Notes under the pieces: generated by a model
The model's input: the letters and a program-made list of their open reading frames with translations, nothing else
Told to the model about the DNA's origin: nothing
The model's database searches: none
Made by a program: the position numbers and the translations under genes
From: Monosiga brevicollis MX1
Lineage: Eukaryota > Opisthokonta > Choanoflagellata > Craspedida > Salpingoecidae
DNA: 64,000 bases
NCBI RefSeq assembly: GCF_000002865.3
Contig: NW_001865044.1
Span: 302,162-366,161, forward strand
Direction of reading: 5' to 3'
Part shown: positions 1 to 11,515 of the stretch, piece after piece
Layout of the letters: every line of letters begins with the position of its first letter
Position numbering within the stretch: position 1 is the first letter of the stretch

Positions 1-3000
1 TGCTCCTTTGTTTCGGTCTGCGGTTCCTCAAGACTGGCTGAGATTGGTGAGAGAGCAGAGGAGTAGCGCGAAGCAAACGCCTGGCGCTGCTTAACTGCTC
101 CCGAAGAGCCGCTGCCGTCTTCGCCCGAAACATCCGCTTCCGCTCGAAGCTCCGGCACATCTGGCAAGCCCGATACGGCGGCCAGCCCACGTGAGGGCCA
201 AGCGCTGTACTGGCTACCAGCAGCAGGCCCGCGTACACTTGGCGCTGACCGGCGCCTTTGCAGAGCTGCGGGGCCATTGGTGTCTTGCAAGAGAGAGAGC
301 CCCTTCGGGGCCGACTGAACGCGAGGCATTCCGGGCTGTGATGGTCGAGACAAACCGCGAGGCTTATCTTGACGTGCGTTGAATTCTTCAATTCGGTCAA
401 TGCGGATCTCAGGCTGCCAATCTGGTTCGAGTGCGCCTTGGCCATTGAACGACACGCGAGCCCCACGGCAGTCGAGGCTGCGGGCCAATCGATCGATATC
501 GACATCCGAGTCGAGCTCGCTATCGGATGAACGCAGAGGGGTAAGACATGCGTGGTTGTCGTTGTCATAATGGGCCTCATCGTCCATGAAGAACCAGCGC
601 TTGAGTTGATGAGTGGTGCCGTCCTGCTCCAGCAGGAACTGACGTTGCAGTCGGTGCTCGTTATCAACCACGCGAGGGCGCGCGTGCGCTTGACGCACAA
701 CAAACCCTGTGTGGAAGGCAGCAACCTCAATCCAATCCGTGGCGTCGCAGTGCAACAACGCACGCACGTGCTGGATTTGAGGATCATTCAGACCGCCTGA
801 CACAAAAGAACGGGCCAGGAGATCGCTGCAGTGCACATGCAGGAGAGAATGCGAGTCGGTCCGAACCAAAGTGTCGTACGACAACTGAATCAGAGGAATC
901 TCGATGCGCGTAAAGGAGTCAGAGTCTGGAGTCAAATCGACAACCAATTTACTCAGTTGTGCCCGGAGAACAAAGACCGGCGGTGCCTTGCCCAGCGCGC
1001 CCAGCTCTTTGAGCGCTTCGTTGTCCTGAGATGCCTCCAGGGTTTGTGATTCGGCGTGGCGATGGTCAAAATCCGAGGATCGCGTCGAATTGCTGGTGAG
1101 TGTGCGGCCAATCTTTCGCCCGGGTCGGCTACGCTCACGGGCAGGACGGTGGATGATTGTGTTAGACCCGGCTTCTTTTGTGGCAGACAAGTCTGCCAGT
1201 GGCGAATTCTCCGAGTGCAGCTCGTGCTGTGATCCCTGGGCCCAGCAAAAGCGAAAGTTGTGAGGATGAGACACACCAAGCCCGTCTTCAAGCCACCAAT
1301 GGCTGGCCGGCACGCACCTCTAGCGTCATGGCATTATCAGCCGAGACGACCGCGGCAGTTGACGATTGCAAGGCCACCTCCATGCTTTCTTCCTCATGAT
1401 AAAAATCATTGCAATGGTACAAAAAGCTGCTCAGCGTAGCGCCCAGGATTTCCAAGTCGTCCCGTGAGAGCCGACCAGCAACACTCGCCATGTCAATGCT
1501 GAAGTTGTCGGCATACAATTGCCTCTCCGCCGTAGACCCTGCAAAATAAAGAGAAAGAACGTGATGTGGGAGGTGGATGTTCACAGAGAGAGAAATGCAA
1601 AAGGGTACCAGAGAGCAGAGAAGGGAAAGCAAATGCAACACCGCAAGACTCGTACCATATACAGAGTCCAGTGTGGCCTTGATCTGACCAAGAGCAAGAG
1701 CTCGACTTGATATGCTGCCTGGGAAACGAATTTCACAAGCATCAAACAAAAACTCGATACTGACATTCTGTGGGTTGGTATGAATGCCGCAATGTCCATG
1801 CTGAATCACCAATGATGGATCTGACGGCCAGCGAGCATGCAGCGTGCTGGGCATTCGCACATCCATGGCACCAATTTCTACATCCAACACGAAGCAAAAA
1901 TCGTTGCCAAGATCCGCATTTGACAAGATCGGGCGATGGGCACTGTAACTGTAACCGCCATCAGCGCGTTCAGCCTTGGTCACGAGCCATTGAAGATCAA
2001 AGTAGTTGCGATACCAAGCATGAAGCCTACTCACCGGTATCCATGTTACAATGGCCCGTGAGCGATGCGATCCAGCGTAGGGCTGCTTTGACAATTCAGT
2101 GGCATGTGATTTGGAGACGTACCGTGGCACCATCACTCCCGTCAGGGCGCCACTGGCGCGAGACGTCCGCACGGACACACGCACACTATCTTGCAAGTCG
2201 TCACCAGCAATATAGTGGAAAGTGGTACCGATGGACAATTTCAGATTGTCTAGCACCAAGCGTGACTGGCTGGCCACATCTTCCATGCAGTGTGAGAGCT
2301 CATGGTCCGCGGGAAGAAGCAAGTCAGCCTGCGAGCCGTGGGTCGACGAAGCACACGCGTTGCATGAGGCGCTTTGCCAAGCCATGCCATACTTCAAAAA
2401 GGAGGTAAGTGACCAGAACCTGCACAAAAAACATTTTGGACGCACGCACCTTGAGGCCCTGTGGTGCATGGATGTCGTAGACGGACTCGGCCATGACGGG
2501 CGCAAACTCATCAAAATTGATGGCAAAGGTCACTTCGAGTAAAGGGCTGCACATGTCCAAATATTCGTTGTGGCGAGGTCGCTCTTTGGGAGGCAGCAAC
2601 AGATACTTTGGCTGCATGGACACTGGAATCGGAATTGAGTTGTTCCTGGGCAGAGAATCGCACAGACACAAAGTGAGCAAAAAGAAGGAAGCGAGCCAGA
2701 TAAATGAGCCACTGGGTGCCTTGCGATGAGACGGGGAAGAAAACGAACTTTGACTGCATGATGACGGGATTGGTAATAAAGTTGTTTCTAAATAGGCGTG
2801 CAAATGGTCATCAAAAAAGTCGGGGTCGTTCCCATGAAGCCCGGTTCAGACCTGGTGGGGTAATACATACTTGTTTACGACCCACAGTAGATGTGTATCG
2901 CGAGCCATAACGCGGACGTTGGTGTGGGAAGGTATAAAGTCCGACTCGCTATCACGAGTCGGTTGTCCCGCCAGCTCCTCAAACCATTTCTAGACAAAGA

Positions 3001-6000
3001 AAAAAAGGCAAAAGACGGTTCGTGCGTGCATGTGAGAATTATCCGTGCGTGTGCATTCGTGACAGGTGCAACCGTGAAAAGTGAGAAAGGAAATGGACAC
3101 AATCATACCATGAAAAATGGAACGTGCATTTTAACATGGTGGAGCACGGGTTTTGTCAAGACGACATCATAGTCCATGACCGATGGAGCATACCATGCCA
3201 ATGGCGTACTGAGTTTGCCCTGGTGACGATCGGTACACGGAACGATTGCATGTGCTTAAGATTCGCATGCCAAGAGTAATCTGCCCCAACCCGTCTCAAG
3301 ACAAAAGTAACGGGTTGATTCACCACCGGAACACATACCTTGATGGCAATCTGATCGGCGCTTTCGATCAGCATGGGGAAGAAATGCAACGACGTGGTGG
3401 CTATAATGCATTCCGACTACAAAGGCGGCACCCAGGTCAATTTCTTGTTTTGTTTGTTTTTCGGAAAATGCAAGTGAAGCAAGCATAAGGGCACTTGCCT
3501 CGGTGCGCAGGAGGTCGACTGAAAATTCCATATCAAACCCACTGGGCTCAATGTAGGCTGGCATGGTAAATTTTACTGTACCAGTTGGTGCCAGGATACG
3601 GATCATGTCTGTGCAGAGCGAAATCAAGCATGAGATGCTCTGGGTGAGCCACTGCAAGCGCGAGTTGCCTGACACATGAACGAGATGCTGTCGAATGCAA
3701 CCGTTGTCTCGAAACATGTTGCAAAGAAGTATAGCGCAAGGATGGGACGATCACAAAAACAACACTCGATACGCATTACACGGACCTTCTTCCTGTTTGG
3801 CCGTACTGTTGCCCAAGTCAGAGAAGAAGGGGATGCCTTCAAATGTGAAAATCGCCTTGACATGCTGCGTCAGCCCAGGGAACCCAGCAGCGAGCAAATT
3901 CATGAAATAAGCACTGCTTTTCGGAAGAGGGAAAAAGAGAAACGGGCCGGATTAGATGGTCGGCATGGCTACATGAGCAACCCGAACCTTTTTGAAGTTG
4001 ACGTTCACCTCGAGTTCCTTGAACGGACGCAGGACGGGCTGTACCGTGATGCAATGGAAAAGCGAGAGTCACGACACATGACACCCAAAACGGAGAAGTT
4101 CAGGGAAAAAAAAAGAAGAAAGAAATCTGTGATACTTGATTTGCTCGGGGTGATCTTGAACGAAGCAATAAAGAGGAGGCGGAGGTGCTTGACTTGTGTG
4201 CACGACTTACATTTTCGGGCACGGTGGCCTTGCGATCTCGATAGTCCCATGGGTAGAAGAATTCTTGCAAGAAAGCTCGTTGCTGATTCAAGCTAGCGGG
4301 GTAGCCCTGCAGCAGCAAGTGGGTGCAAACGTCAGCGGCCAGTCGCCAACAGCTGGCCAAAAGTATGTGCGCAAGATGTCTAGCCTACAATGTCAACATC
4401 ATCGTCGAAATCTAGATCAAGGCGCCACGTTGGTGGTGGATGGTCAGGCTCCTGGTTTGCAACCAAACCTGGCTCGGTCATGGTGTAGCCAAACTTGACC
4501 ATGCGCGTTGACAAGACTTGGTGCTTTTTCCATTTTTTATCGCGCTTTTCCTCGCCTCCGCCTGTGGCGGTGGGCATGTAGCGCACGTAACCATCCGTTC
4601 CAACTTCACGTGGCGTGTCGCTAGTTGAGACTGGCCGCGTGTGTACGCCATCAGATTCGGCCTGTGTGGCACTTGAAGCGTCTCCATCGCTGTCCAAGTA
4701 TGAGGCGTTGGGCACGATACGCAACTGGCGAATTACAGGAGAGCCTGGGATGAGAGGGGTGCAGACGGTACGCAAGAGAAAGCGCGCGATTAGGGGCTTG
4801 GCCGCACTAACCCGCGGTTTGAGCATGTCTCCATACACGCCCCACGTGTATGCGTCGGCAGGACACTGGAAGCGCTCTTCAGCCATGCCATAGACTAGCT
4901 TGCATGTCCTAGCTGTGAAAAACAGGTGCGATGGCAGGCGGTGGTTGCCAGCCAGGTAGCGGAAGCGAACTGTGTAGGCCAGCAGCAAGTGCCCAATGCA
5001 AAGTCGAGAAAATAACAAACATGAAGCATCAGAAACGGCTTGAGCGATCTGATACCCATCAGGGACCCCCCTCTTGCAAGAGATCAACCAATGCCAGTGG
5101 CCATGCAAAGACGTTGTCAGGTTTCCGGCCAAACAGGTTTACTGACTGATGGAAATGTGAATGGTTGGGAAGATGGTCATGAACCAAGGCATTTTGCTTG
5201 GGACAACGGGAGGAGATGTATCATCGCTGTCGGAACTGGCGGCCTCGGGAAGGTAGCTGCTGTCAAGGATGCCTGGTGCAACTGCAAGGAGTGGCATGAT
5301 CAGAATGAAGCTCGGATATGAATGGGTGCAATAGCCATGGTGTACAGGCTTGCCGTCGACTTACTTTCATCAATGGCTTGAGCAATGAGACCATACGAAA
5401 CTTGACCATTGTACACGTGGTACCGCACGCCATTGAGCTTGATGAGCAGGCGCTTGCGCTCGGCAGTCTCAGCCGGCTCGTAACGGGCCTGTCGCCAATA
5501 TCTAAAGACAATCGGCAAGCCCGGACCAGTCGCGGTGGAAAATCACGGACAATATTCAACGTGAGCTGTGCCGACCCGATACTTGTACCGAGGCCGCGTG
5601 CTGGGTCAGAACGGCGCACGACGCTACAAGCTACCTGATGCGGATGTCGCCGGTCACGATGGTCAAGCCAAAGTCCCGTGTGATAAAGCGCAGGTTCTTG
5701 AACGCAATCTTGCCAGAGATAATAGAAAAGGAGATGGAGCCAATGTGGATGGAGGGTGGATTTTTTGTGGCGCCTGTCACGCGATTGAGGCCGAGTAACT
5801 TGGTGACCACCCAGCCCAAAAGCCGCGACGAGTAAAACGTCAGTGTGGTCAGCCAGATGACGGCGAACACGCAGAGCGTGATCAGCGTGTCTGTATCATC
5901 AGTCAGTCCACGGATGACATTTGGAGGCTCGGTGGCATTTTGGGCACATGTCACATGTGACTGGCTTCCTAGGAGCAGAGCCCCCAAGAGGATCGCCAGC

Positions 6001-6008
6001 ATGGACAT
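1..6008 (-). CDS. BLTP1/Csf1/tweek-family bridge-like lipid transfer protein, 5' part (partial)
   Basis: The family makes very large rod-like proteins that channel phospholipids between membranes at ER contact sites. I place the start at ATG 6008 (begins MSMLAILLGALLLG), followed by a hydrophobic segment (LITLCVFAVIWLTTL) and the diagnostic block IHIGSISFSIISGKIAFKNL, which aligns with the N-terminus of human KIAA1109. Intron 1 (5502-5634) joins ...GDIRIR to YWRQARYEP, then RLLIKLNGVRYHVYN, which matches the animal KAETRLYITVNDFEFHVYN region. Further exons hold TMTEPGLV...PPTWRLDLD (about 4400-4480), FFYPWDYRD (about 4250), a long frame at 1318-2526, and intron 1236-1317 (phase 0). The last exon is open from 1235 to the window edge and contains QRQFLLEQDGTTHQLKRWFF. 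Many exons; middle joins are approximate. The C-terminal part lies outside the window. Confidence in family is high; exact exon edges are not. Confidence 0.85.
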
Positions 6009-6249
6009 GCCTGAGTTGAATGGGGCCCGGATCAGCGGCGTGATCCTGCAACAGTCGGTCAACGACGCAACATGGCTGTCTTGTCTCGCCCCACCCGCCA
6101 GCTAGCCTCCTGAACCCGACCAAAAGTAAACACGTTCAACACCAGTATCGATGCGCATGAAACGCGCGCCTCTTCAAGTTGTCCAGCGCGAGGAGGTGAT
6201 CGTGACCTGTTCAGGCAACTCGGTGTGACCACATCGAGCAACGACGCCC

Positions 6250-6277
6250 AAAAAAAAAAAAAAAAAAAAAAAAAAAA
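6250..6277 (+). repeat. Poly-A homopolymer, 28 bases
   Basis: An uninterrupted A run just upstream of the BLTP1-like gene. Similar A or T runs lie at 10718-10734, 12179-12195, 19943-19969 and 44119-44130, mostly inside introns of minus-strand genes where they read as polypyrimidine. Confidence 0.95.
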
Positions 6278-6323
6278 CGTTGAGCCAAAAGATAAAAATG
6301 ATGACATTCGATTTCAATCAATT

Positions 6324-6693
6324 TTGTGTGTGTGTGTCTGTGTCTGTGTGTGTCTGTGTCTGTGTGTCTGTGTGTGTGTGTGTGTGTCTGTCTGTCTGTG
6401 TGTGTCTGTGTGTCTGTGTGTGTCTGTGTGTGTCTGTGTGTGTCTGTGTGTCTGTGTGTGTGTCTGTGTGTGTGTCTGTGTGTGTCTGTGTGTGTGTGTG
6501 TCTGTGTGTCTGTGTGTGTGTCTGTGTCTGTGTGTCTGTGTGTCTGTGTGTCTGTGTGTCTGTGTGTCTGTGTGTCTGTGTGTCTGTGTCTGTGTCTGTG
6601 TCTGTGTCTGTGTCTGTGTCTGTGTCTGTGTCGCTGTGTGTCTGTGTCGCTGTGTCGCTGTGTCGCTGTGTCGCTGTGTCGCTGTGTCGCTGT
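6324..6693 (+). repeat. TG / TGTGTC microsatellite
   Basis: About 370 bases of TG dinucleotides interrupted by TCTG units, ending in eight or so TGTGTCGC units. It lies between two genes. Confidence 0.95.
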
Positions 6694-6963
6694 ATGGTGT
6701 TTGAACGTTTGTGAACAACGAAAGATCGTCCATTGAGTCAGTTGTGTGAATTTACTCGGAAAAGATCAAGGCACTAGGGTGTCTCGATCCAACAAGAAGC
6801 TCGCATCTGGAATAGCAAAGGCATCTCGACAGGACGTGGTTTGAACCCAAATGCAAGGGGTGCAAAATCATATACAGTTCAGAAAATATGGGTTTTGTGT
6901 TTACCCAAACGGATGCTGGAGGAGAGTGTTGTCTGATGTCTCTCAAAGCTGAAAGATGCTTCG

Positions 6964-9238
6964 TTATGATCGTGGTGGGGGGCCGGACGGCCGCCGCGTC
7001 GTTCGACGACGGCGTTTATGCCGACCACGGCGTGGTGGTGTCGTTGGGGCGGGCGTGCTGCCGCGGCGAGGGTGGACATGCGGCGTGTCCAAGTGGCGTG
7101 GAAGAATGCCTCGCTGTTGCCTTTCACAAGCTTGCTGCAAGCGATCAAGAACCTGCTCGGCAATGGCCTGTGCACGATATCAAAATGATGAGCTCTCGGG
7201 GTTGGTTACAGGCCCATGTCGAGGAACGAAGCTTCAGAATGGACAGGCATGTCTTACGTCCTGATCATAATGCTGCACGATGCGTTGACGGGCGCGGGCA
7301 CCGACGGCCTGTGCCTCGTTGGGGTGCTCAACAATGCGCTTCATGAGCCCTGCCAGAAGCCCCACGTCGATGTCTGCCCATTGAGCCCGTGAGTCAGCCC
7401 CAGGAAGACCAGTGGCCGCCACCAGTCCTTTGACTGGTAACAGATACCCGGTATCTTGCGTCATAAACTGCGTGGGCCCAGACCAATTCGTGGCGATGGT
7501 GGGCAAACCCATGGCCATGGCTTAGAGGCACAGCAAAGTTTGATGAGCCATTGCCATGCCGACAAAGAATGGCGTGGGACAACGTGAGCGACCCGCTTCG
7601 GACAGAGCCTTGATATGAGCGCACCTTCCATGATGGGACGGCCCCAACCCTCGCCATGCGTGGCAGCCACAAAGCCGTCCGCACCCGCAAGCATCTGCAT
7701 GTATCGATGGTCCTCTTGGCGCTCCAAAACACGTATCCGTTCATCGCGCTTGCCTACCAGTCGAGACACTATATCCTGCAGACTTTGTGGTGGGGTGGTG
7801 CGCAAGAAGAGGGTCACCGACTCATTGCCTGGAAAGGCAGTCACAAAGGCTCGAATCAGCTCCTCATACGCCTTGCGTGTTTCCCACTTGAAGATGGAAA
7901 CAAAGATGAAGCCGCCTTGGGCATCCTTGGGGTAGATGCGAGCTCGGCTTGAAGCGTAATCGAAAAGATCGGGGTTGAATGTGCGCCGTGTATCCAAGCC
8001 CTCCTCGACCACATGGATGCGATTTGCAGAGACGCCATGGTTGTCCACCAAAATTGTTTTCATGCCGTCATATGGCACCCACCTACAATAAGAACACGAA
8101 GGCCCAGTTGGGTGTGGGTCTGGTGTGCACACAATCTGTACCAGGGAAAAAGAAAAAAAAAAGGGGGGGCCGGGGGGCGGCTCCTTCGAGAGGCACGTTG
8201 ACCTACCACTCATCAATCTCTTTAAAATTTTGAGCCCAGTCCGAGGGGACGATCGTGGCCTCATACATGGCACGTGAAATGCGGTAGGTGTCACGGGGCG
8301 GTGAGAAACTCTGCGCGTGAATGCATGCCAGTCAAAAAAGGGTTCAGGTGAGAAGGGTGTAGGGGCCGGGCACGCCCCCGTGGAGGAAGGATCGCAGAGA
8401 AAGTGACAACATGAGGTATGAACTAGATCACTCAACTTACAAACAGCTTGCTGCGCCAAAGGTTACCGGGCGCCCACTGCGAGACGTGCAGCCGGGGTCG
8501 CTCTGGCAATAGGCGAGCTTCACGCCAAGCTTTGAGCTGGCGCAGTCGACGGCGTTCGCTCGGATCAAGAGCCTTGATAAAGGAAGAATCATCCCGAAAT
8601 CGCTCAATCAAGGTGACATCTGCACGGGTGGTCAAAGGGACGAGGAACGACACGGCTTCGTTGGCCAGGCCATACGTAAGCCCGCCTTCCAGCGGAGCGT
8701 CCCAGGCCACAGAGGGACGGAGGCAAGCTTTGCTGACAGGGAGACGGGCAGTCCAGTTGATGTGGTGCCCGAGATGTGAACGATCCAAGCAATATGCTGC
8801 CAAATCGCGCCGGTGGTGCTGGGATAGACCACGAAAGAGACGAACGCAATCCTCATCCGAGGGGCTGGCTGCCGCGTTGATTTGAGAGAGCGCGACGGCA
8901 GGTTCGAGGACGAGGCTACGCAGCTCAAGCGCAGTGCCAGGCGTTGCCGCCGGCAGGGAAGCACTTGGCGCGCGGGGATCGGACGACCCGTGTGAGGGCC
9001 GAATAAGCCTCCATACGCTGTCGATCCGAGCCAGGCTCGTGAAAAGCAAGACACCCAGCAGAAGCAGGAGCAGGAGGCGGGGGCTACCACGCCGTAAGCG
9101 GCCCAGAAAACGGCCCAACATGATGCGACTCCCCCGCACCGAATTCACCGCCCACTGTGCAAGCCGATGCAAAGAATGCCTTTTTTGGGTGCCTAGAGGA
9201 CCAATGCCGGGTGTGGCGGCGGCTGGGGCGCGTGCCAT
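6964..9238 (-). CDS. Type II membrane glycosyltransferase, GT4/GT-B type
   Basis: Predicted to transfer a sugar from a nucleotide-sugar donor, probably in the Golgi lumen. Five exons join in frame: 9238-8441, 8310-8207, 8082-7625, 7520-7258 and 7167-6964, giving 608 residues. ATG 9121 is an alternative start (569 residues), 12 residues before the arginine-flanked hydrophobic anchor PRLLLLLLLGVLLF. GT4 hallmarks: FVSIFKWETRKAYEELIRAF (the 'k' motif after the N-terminal Rossmann half), GADGFVAATHGEGWGRPIMEAMAMGLPTI (the E-x7-E-type donor site, shown here across an exon join), and an ATNWSG loop. The Ser/Ala-rich stem after the anchor is typical of Golgi enzymes. Odd feature: the last exon adds an Arg/Pro-rich tail (PRRGRHKRRRRTTRRPSG) beyond the usual fold. 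The acceptor sugar cannot be read from sequence. Confidence 0.8.
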
Positions 9239-10200
9239 GAACCTGACTTGCGCCGCCCGCTTACCCGCTCTCGCGGGTGTGGCTCCCTGCCATCATTCTC
9301 GACCTCGATTGCTCTGCGGCAGCTCAACCACGTTGCTTCATACAGTAGCGGGCAACCCCACGACAACTACCAGCTGGTGCCAACCGGTCAATCATACGAT
9401 CTTCCTCCAGAAGCAGTGCTCGAGAGGCACGAGCTGACGCGAGCCAACGCCGCACTGCCGATCGGATCGTTCCGAGCAGGTCCTCGCCAGTGATGATGTT
9501 TAAAAGTTTTTTGATTTTTTTTTTTTTTTTTCTTGATTAACTCGTGACTGCGAAAACGTGCAGAACGTCACACTTTCACCTGACACCTCATCTGGAGGAG
9601 GTGCAGTCGATGAACATACATCCATGTAAGACTTCCTATGAGAGATGAGATGGTTGTCCGGATCTACGGGCAACCGGCTCGGGCGCGGGCGCAGGGGCAC
9701 ACACACACACACACGCACACACTCACTCACTCACTCACTCACACGCACACATATGGTCATATTAGCAAACAGGTCATCGGCACTGACACGACTAGCACAG
9801 CCACACGATGGGCAAACACCAAGAAGGAGCACGATAGATGGGCAGGGGCGGAATAAGAAGCCAAGTTGTACACTATGATTTGATTGAGGTTTCCAGTGAG
9901 GCTTCGCCCTGCTTGAGGAGGAGAAGAGCTAGTGCGGCAAGAAGCAAAAGATAATACAAGAAGCTCGATTGGGATACCATGTGCTCACTACTTGGCCACG
10001 TCAAAACACAGGATATTTTGAACGAGTAGATTCCACGAGACAACAAAACGCGCACGGCGCGCAACGTCCGAAACAGCTTTGAGGAAGGGAGAAGATGAGG
10101 GAAAACGGCAAACAAGCAGAAAAACACGAAACCTGCAAAGAGCAATGATGAGAAAGTACACGGCCAGACAGACCCTCCACAAAGAGATGGTTGTCCTTCC
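9239..10200. other. Intergenic with CA microsatellite; no confident gene
   Basis: Contains a T run at 9517-9533 and CA/CTCA repeats. A plus-strand frame ending at 9493 contains NYQLVPTGQSYDLPPEAVL and could be a fragment of something, but it has no convincing start or splice context. A minus frame ending at 9873 has a hydrophobic stretch (FLYYLLLLAALALLLL); it could be an extra 3' exon of the next gene but needs no role there. Confidence 0.5.
9699..9752 (+). repeat. CA / CACT microsatellite
   Basis: Tandem ACAC and CTCA units between two minus-strand genes. Confidence 0.9.
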
Positions 10201-11056
10201 TCAATGTCGACCGGCGTGTGGCAAATGATGCTGCACCCAGTTTTTGAGGCGGATTGAGGTCGAGACGAGGTCAAGATCCAGAACATAGATGGCCATCGCA
10301 TTGACCGCAACCAGGAGAATGAGGGTGGCAGAGAAGCGCAAAGACAGAAGCGCCAGAGCAACCGCGACCAGCGCCAGCTTGAGGGCTTGACTCCGCTCCT
10401 ACAGCCCGGCAGGGCAGGATAGCAACAATGAGGCGACAGCAAGAACAAGGCCAGTTATCATGCAAAGGACCGTGGGACCCCTAGCACCCACCTTGGTCTG
10501 GGACACATTCACAGGCTTGAATGGGTTGAGGGTTTGGATGGTAATTTGATAGCAGTTGTGCAGCGTTTCAAGACGAGCTTGGACCGTGTCAAGCATTTCG
10601 TGTTCTTGTGCCCTATCCGAAGTGACGGGTACGTGGGCCACGCGTCAGAGACATGGCTCAACGTCACGCCGCAACCGGCCACGAAACCACAACATGGCAA
10701 ATTGTTATCAACATGCTAAAAAAAAAAAAAAAAACTTACGTGATTGGACGATCATTATGTTCGCAGCGGCGTTGGTGCGACATGAGCAAATGTAGAAGCA
10801 CAGCTCCCGCCGCACAGAGAATGAAGAAAATGCTAAAGGGGTCGCGGCCGCCCAAAGCCACCGTGCCGTACACCAGCAAGTTGAGCACCAGCCATCCCAG
10901 AATGTGTTGCGGATGATTCGGGTGCAGAGACTGTGCGATGGCCAGAACCGCATAGCCAAACCGCTCCGTAAAAAGCTTATCGTCAACCATCTTCCTGGTC
11001 AGTCTGTTCGATGGATGTCCCTCCCCTTCCTCGCCGCCCGCAGCCTCTTCCAACAT
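10201..11056 (-). CDS. Small four-helix membrane protein, unrecognised
   Basis: I do not recognise this gene with confidence. Three exons (11056-10740, 10612-10492, 10398-10201) join in frame to 211 residues. The first hydrophobic pair is LGWLVLNLLVYGTVALGG and FSIFFILCAAGAVLLHLLM. A charged 45-residue linker follows (contains EMLDTVQARLETLHN). The second pair is LKLALVAVALALLSLRF and ATLILLVAVNAMAIYVL. There is no signal peptide. Two hairpin-like hydrophobic pairs around a soluble linker, in about 200 residues, resemble the layout of reticulon-homology proteins such as ARL6IP1; this is a resemblance of layout only. The first intron's acceptor is preceded by a T-rich tract (the forward A run at 10718). 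Confidence 0.55.
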
Positions 11057-11182
11057 CAACCGCTGCCTTTTGAGTCCAAGAGAAAAATGGGTAGCATCAC
11101 CACATCACATTGCCACAGCACACGTAACCGACTTGATTGCGTTTTGTGTTCTCTCTCTCTCTCTCTCTCTCTCCAAACCAAT

Positions 11183-11247
<65 letters not shown>

Positions 11248-11515
11248 TCAAAAACTCTCTCTCAATCTCTCTCTCTCTTCTCTCTCAAAATCTCTTGTTT
11301 ACTTGACGGCCACAGCTTTGCTTTAGCTCTTCCTCGACACATGATGGAAGAGGGCTGGCAAAGCATGTCTGGTGGCCTGCCTCTAAAGATGGACGGTCCC
11401 GAGGCACACAAGAGAATCAAGACGCGAAGGGAGTTTTGAACACCAACGTGGACCACGCGTATTCCATTCTCGGTTCAAGGTTTAAAAAAAAAAATTGACT
11501 TGGGTTGAACTCTTT
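11057..11515. other. Intergenic with CT microsatellite
   Basis: 5' flank of the four-helix protein gene and 3' flank of the thioesterase gene. No gene seen. Confidence 0.7.
11150..11287 (+). repeat. CT microsatellite
   Basis: Nearly pure CTCTCT with short interruptions. On the plus strand it gives spurious Ser-Leu repeat ORFs. Confidence 0.95.

Larger units (their letters stand above)
6009..6963. other. Intergenic: upstream of BLTP1-like gene and downstream of glycosyltransferase
   Basis: No gene recognised. It holds the 5' flank of the BLTP1-like gene, a 28-base A run and a long TG/TGTGTC microsatellite. Long open frames here translate to Cys-Val or Thr-Gln-His repeats and are repeat artefacts. 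Confidence 0.7.

Noticed and set aside
6225-6736. Overlapping long frames rich in Cys-Val or Thr-Gln-His
   Set aside because: They are translations of the TG/TGTGTC microsatellite in every frame, with no other sequence content.
8934-9493. Plus-strand frames upstream of the glycosyltransferase
   Set aside because: Largely antisense to the first glycosyltransferase exon. The part beyond 9240 looks mildly protein-like, but has no start, splice or family support.
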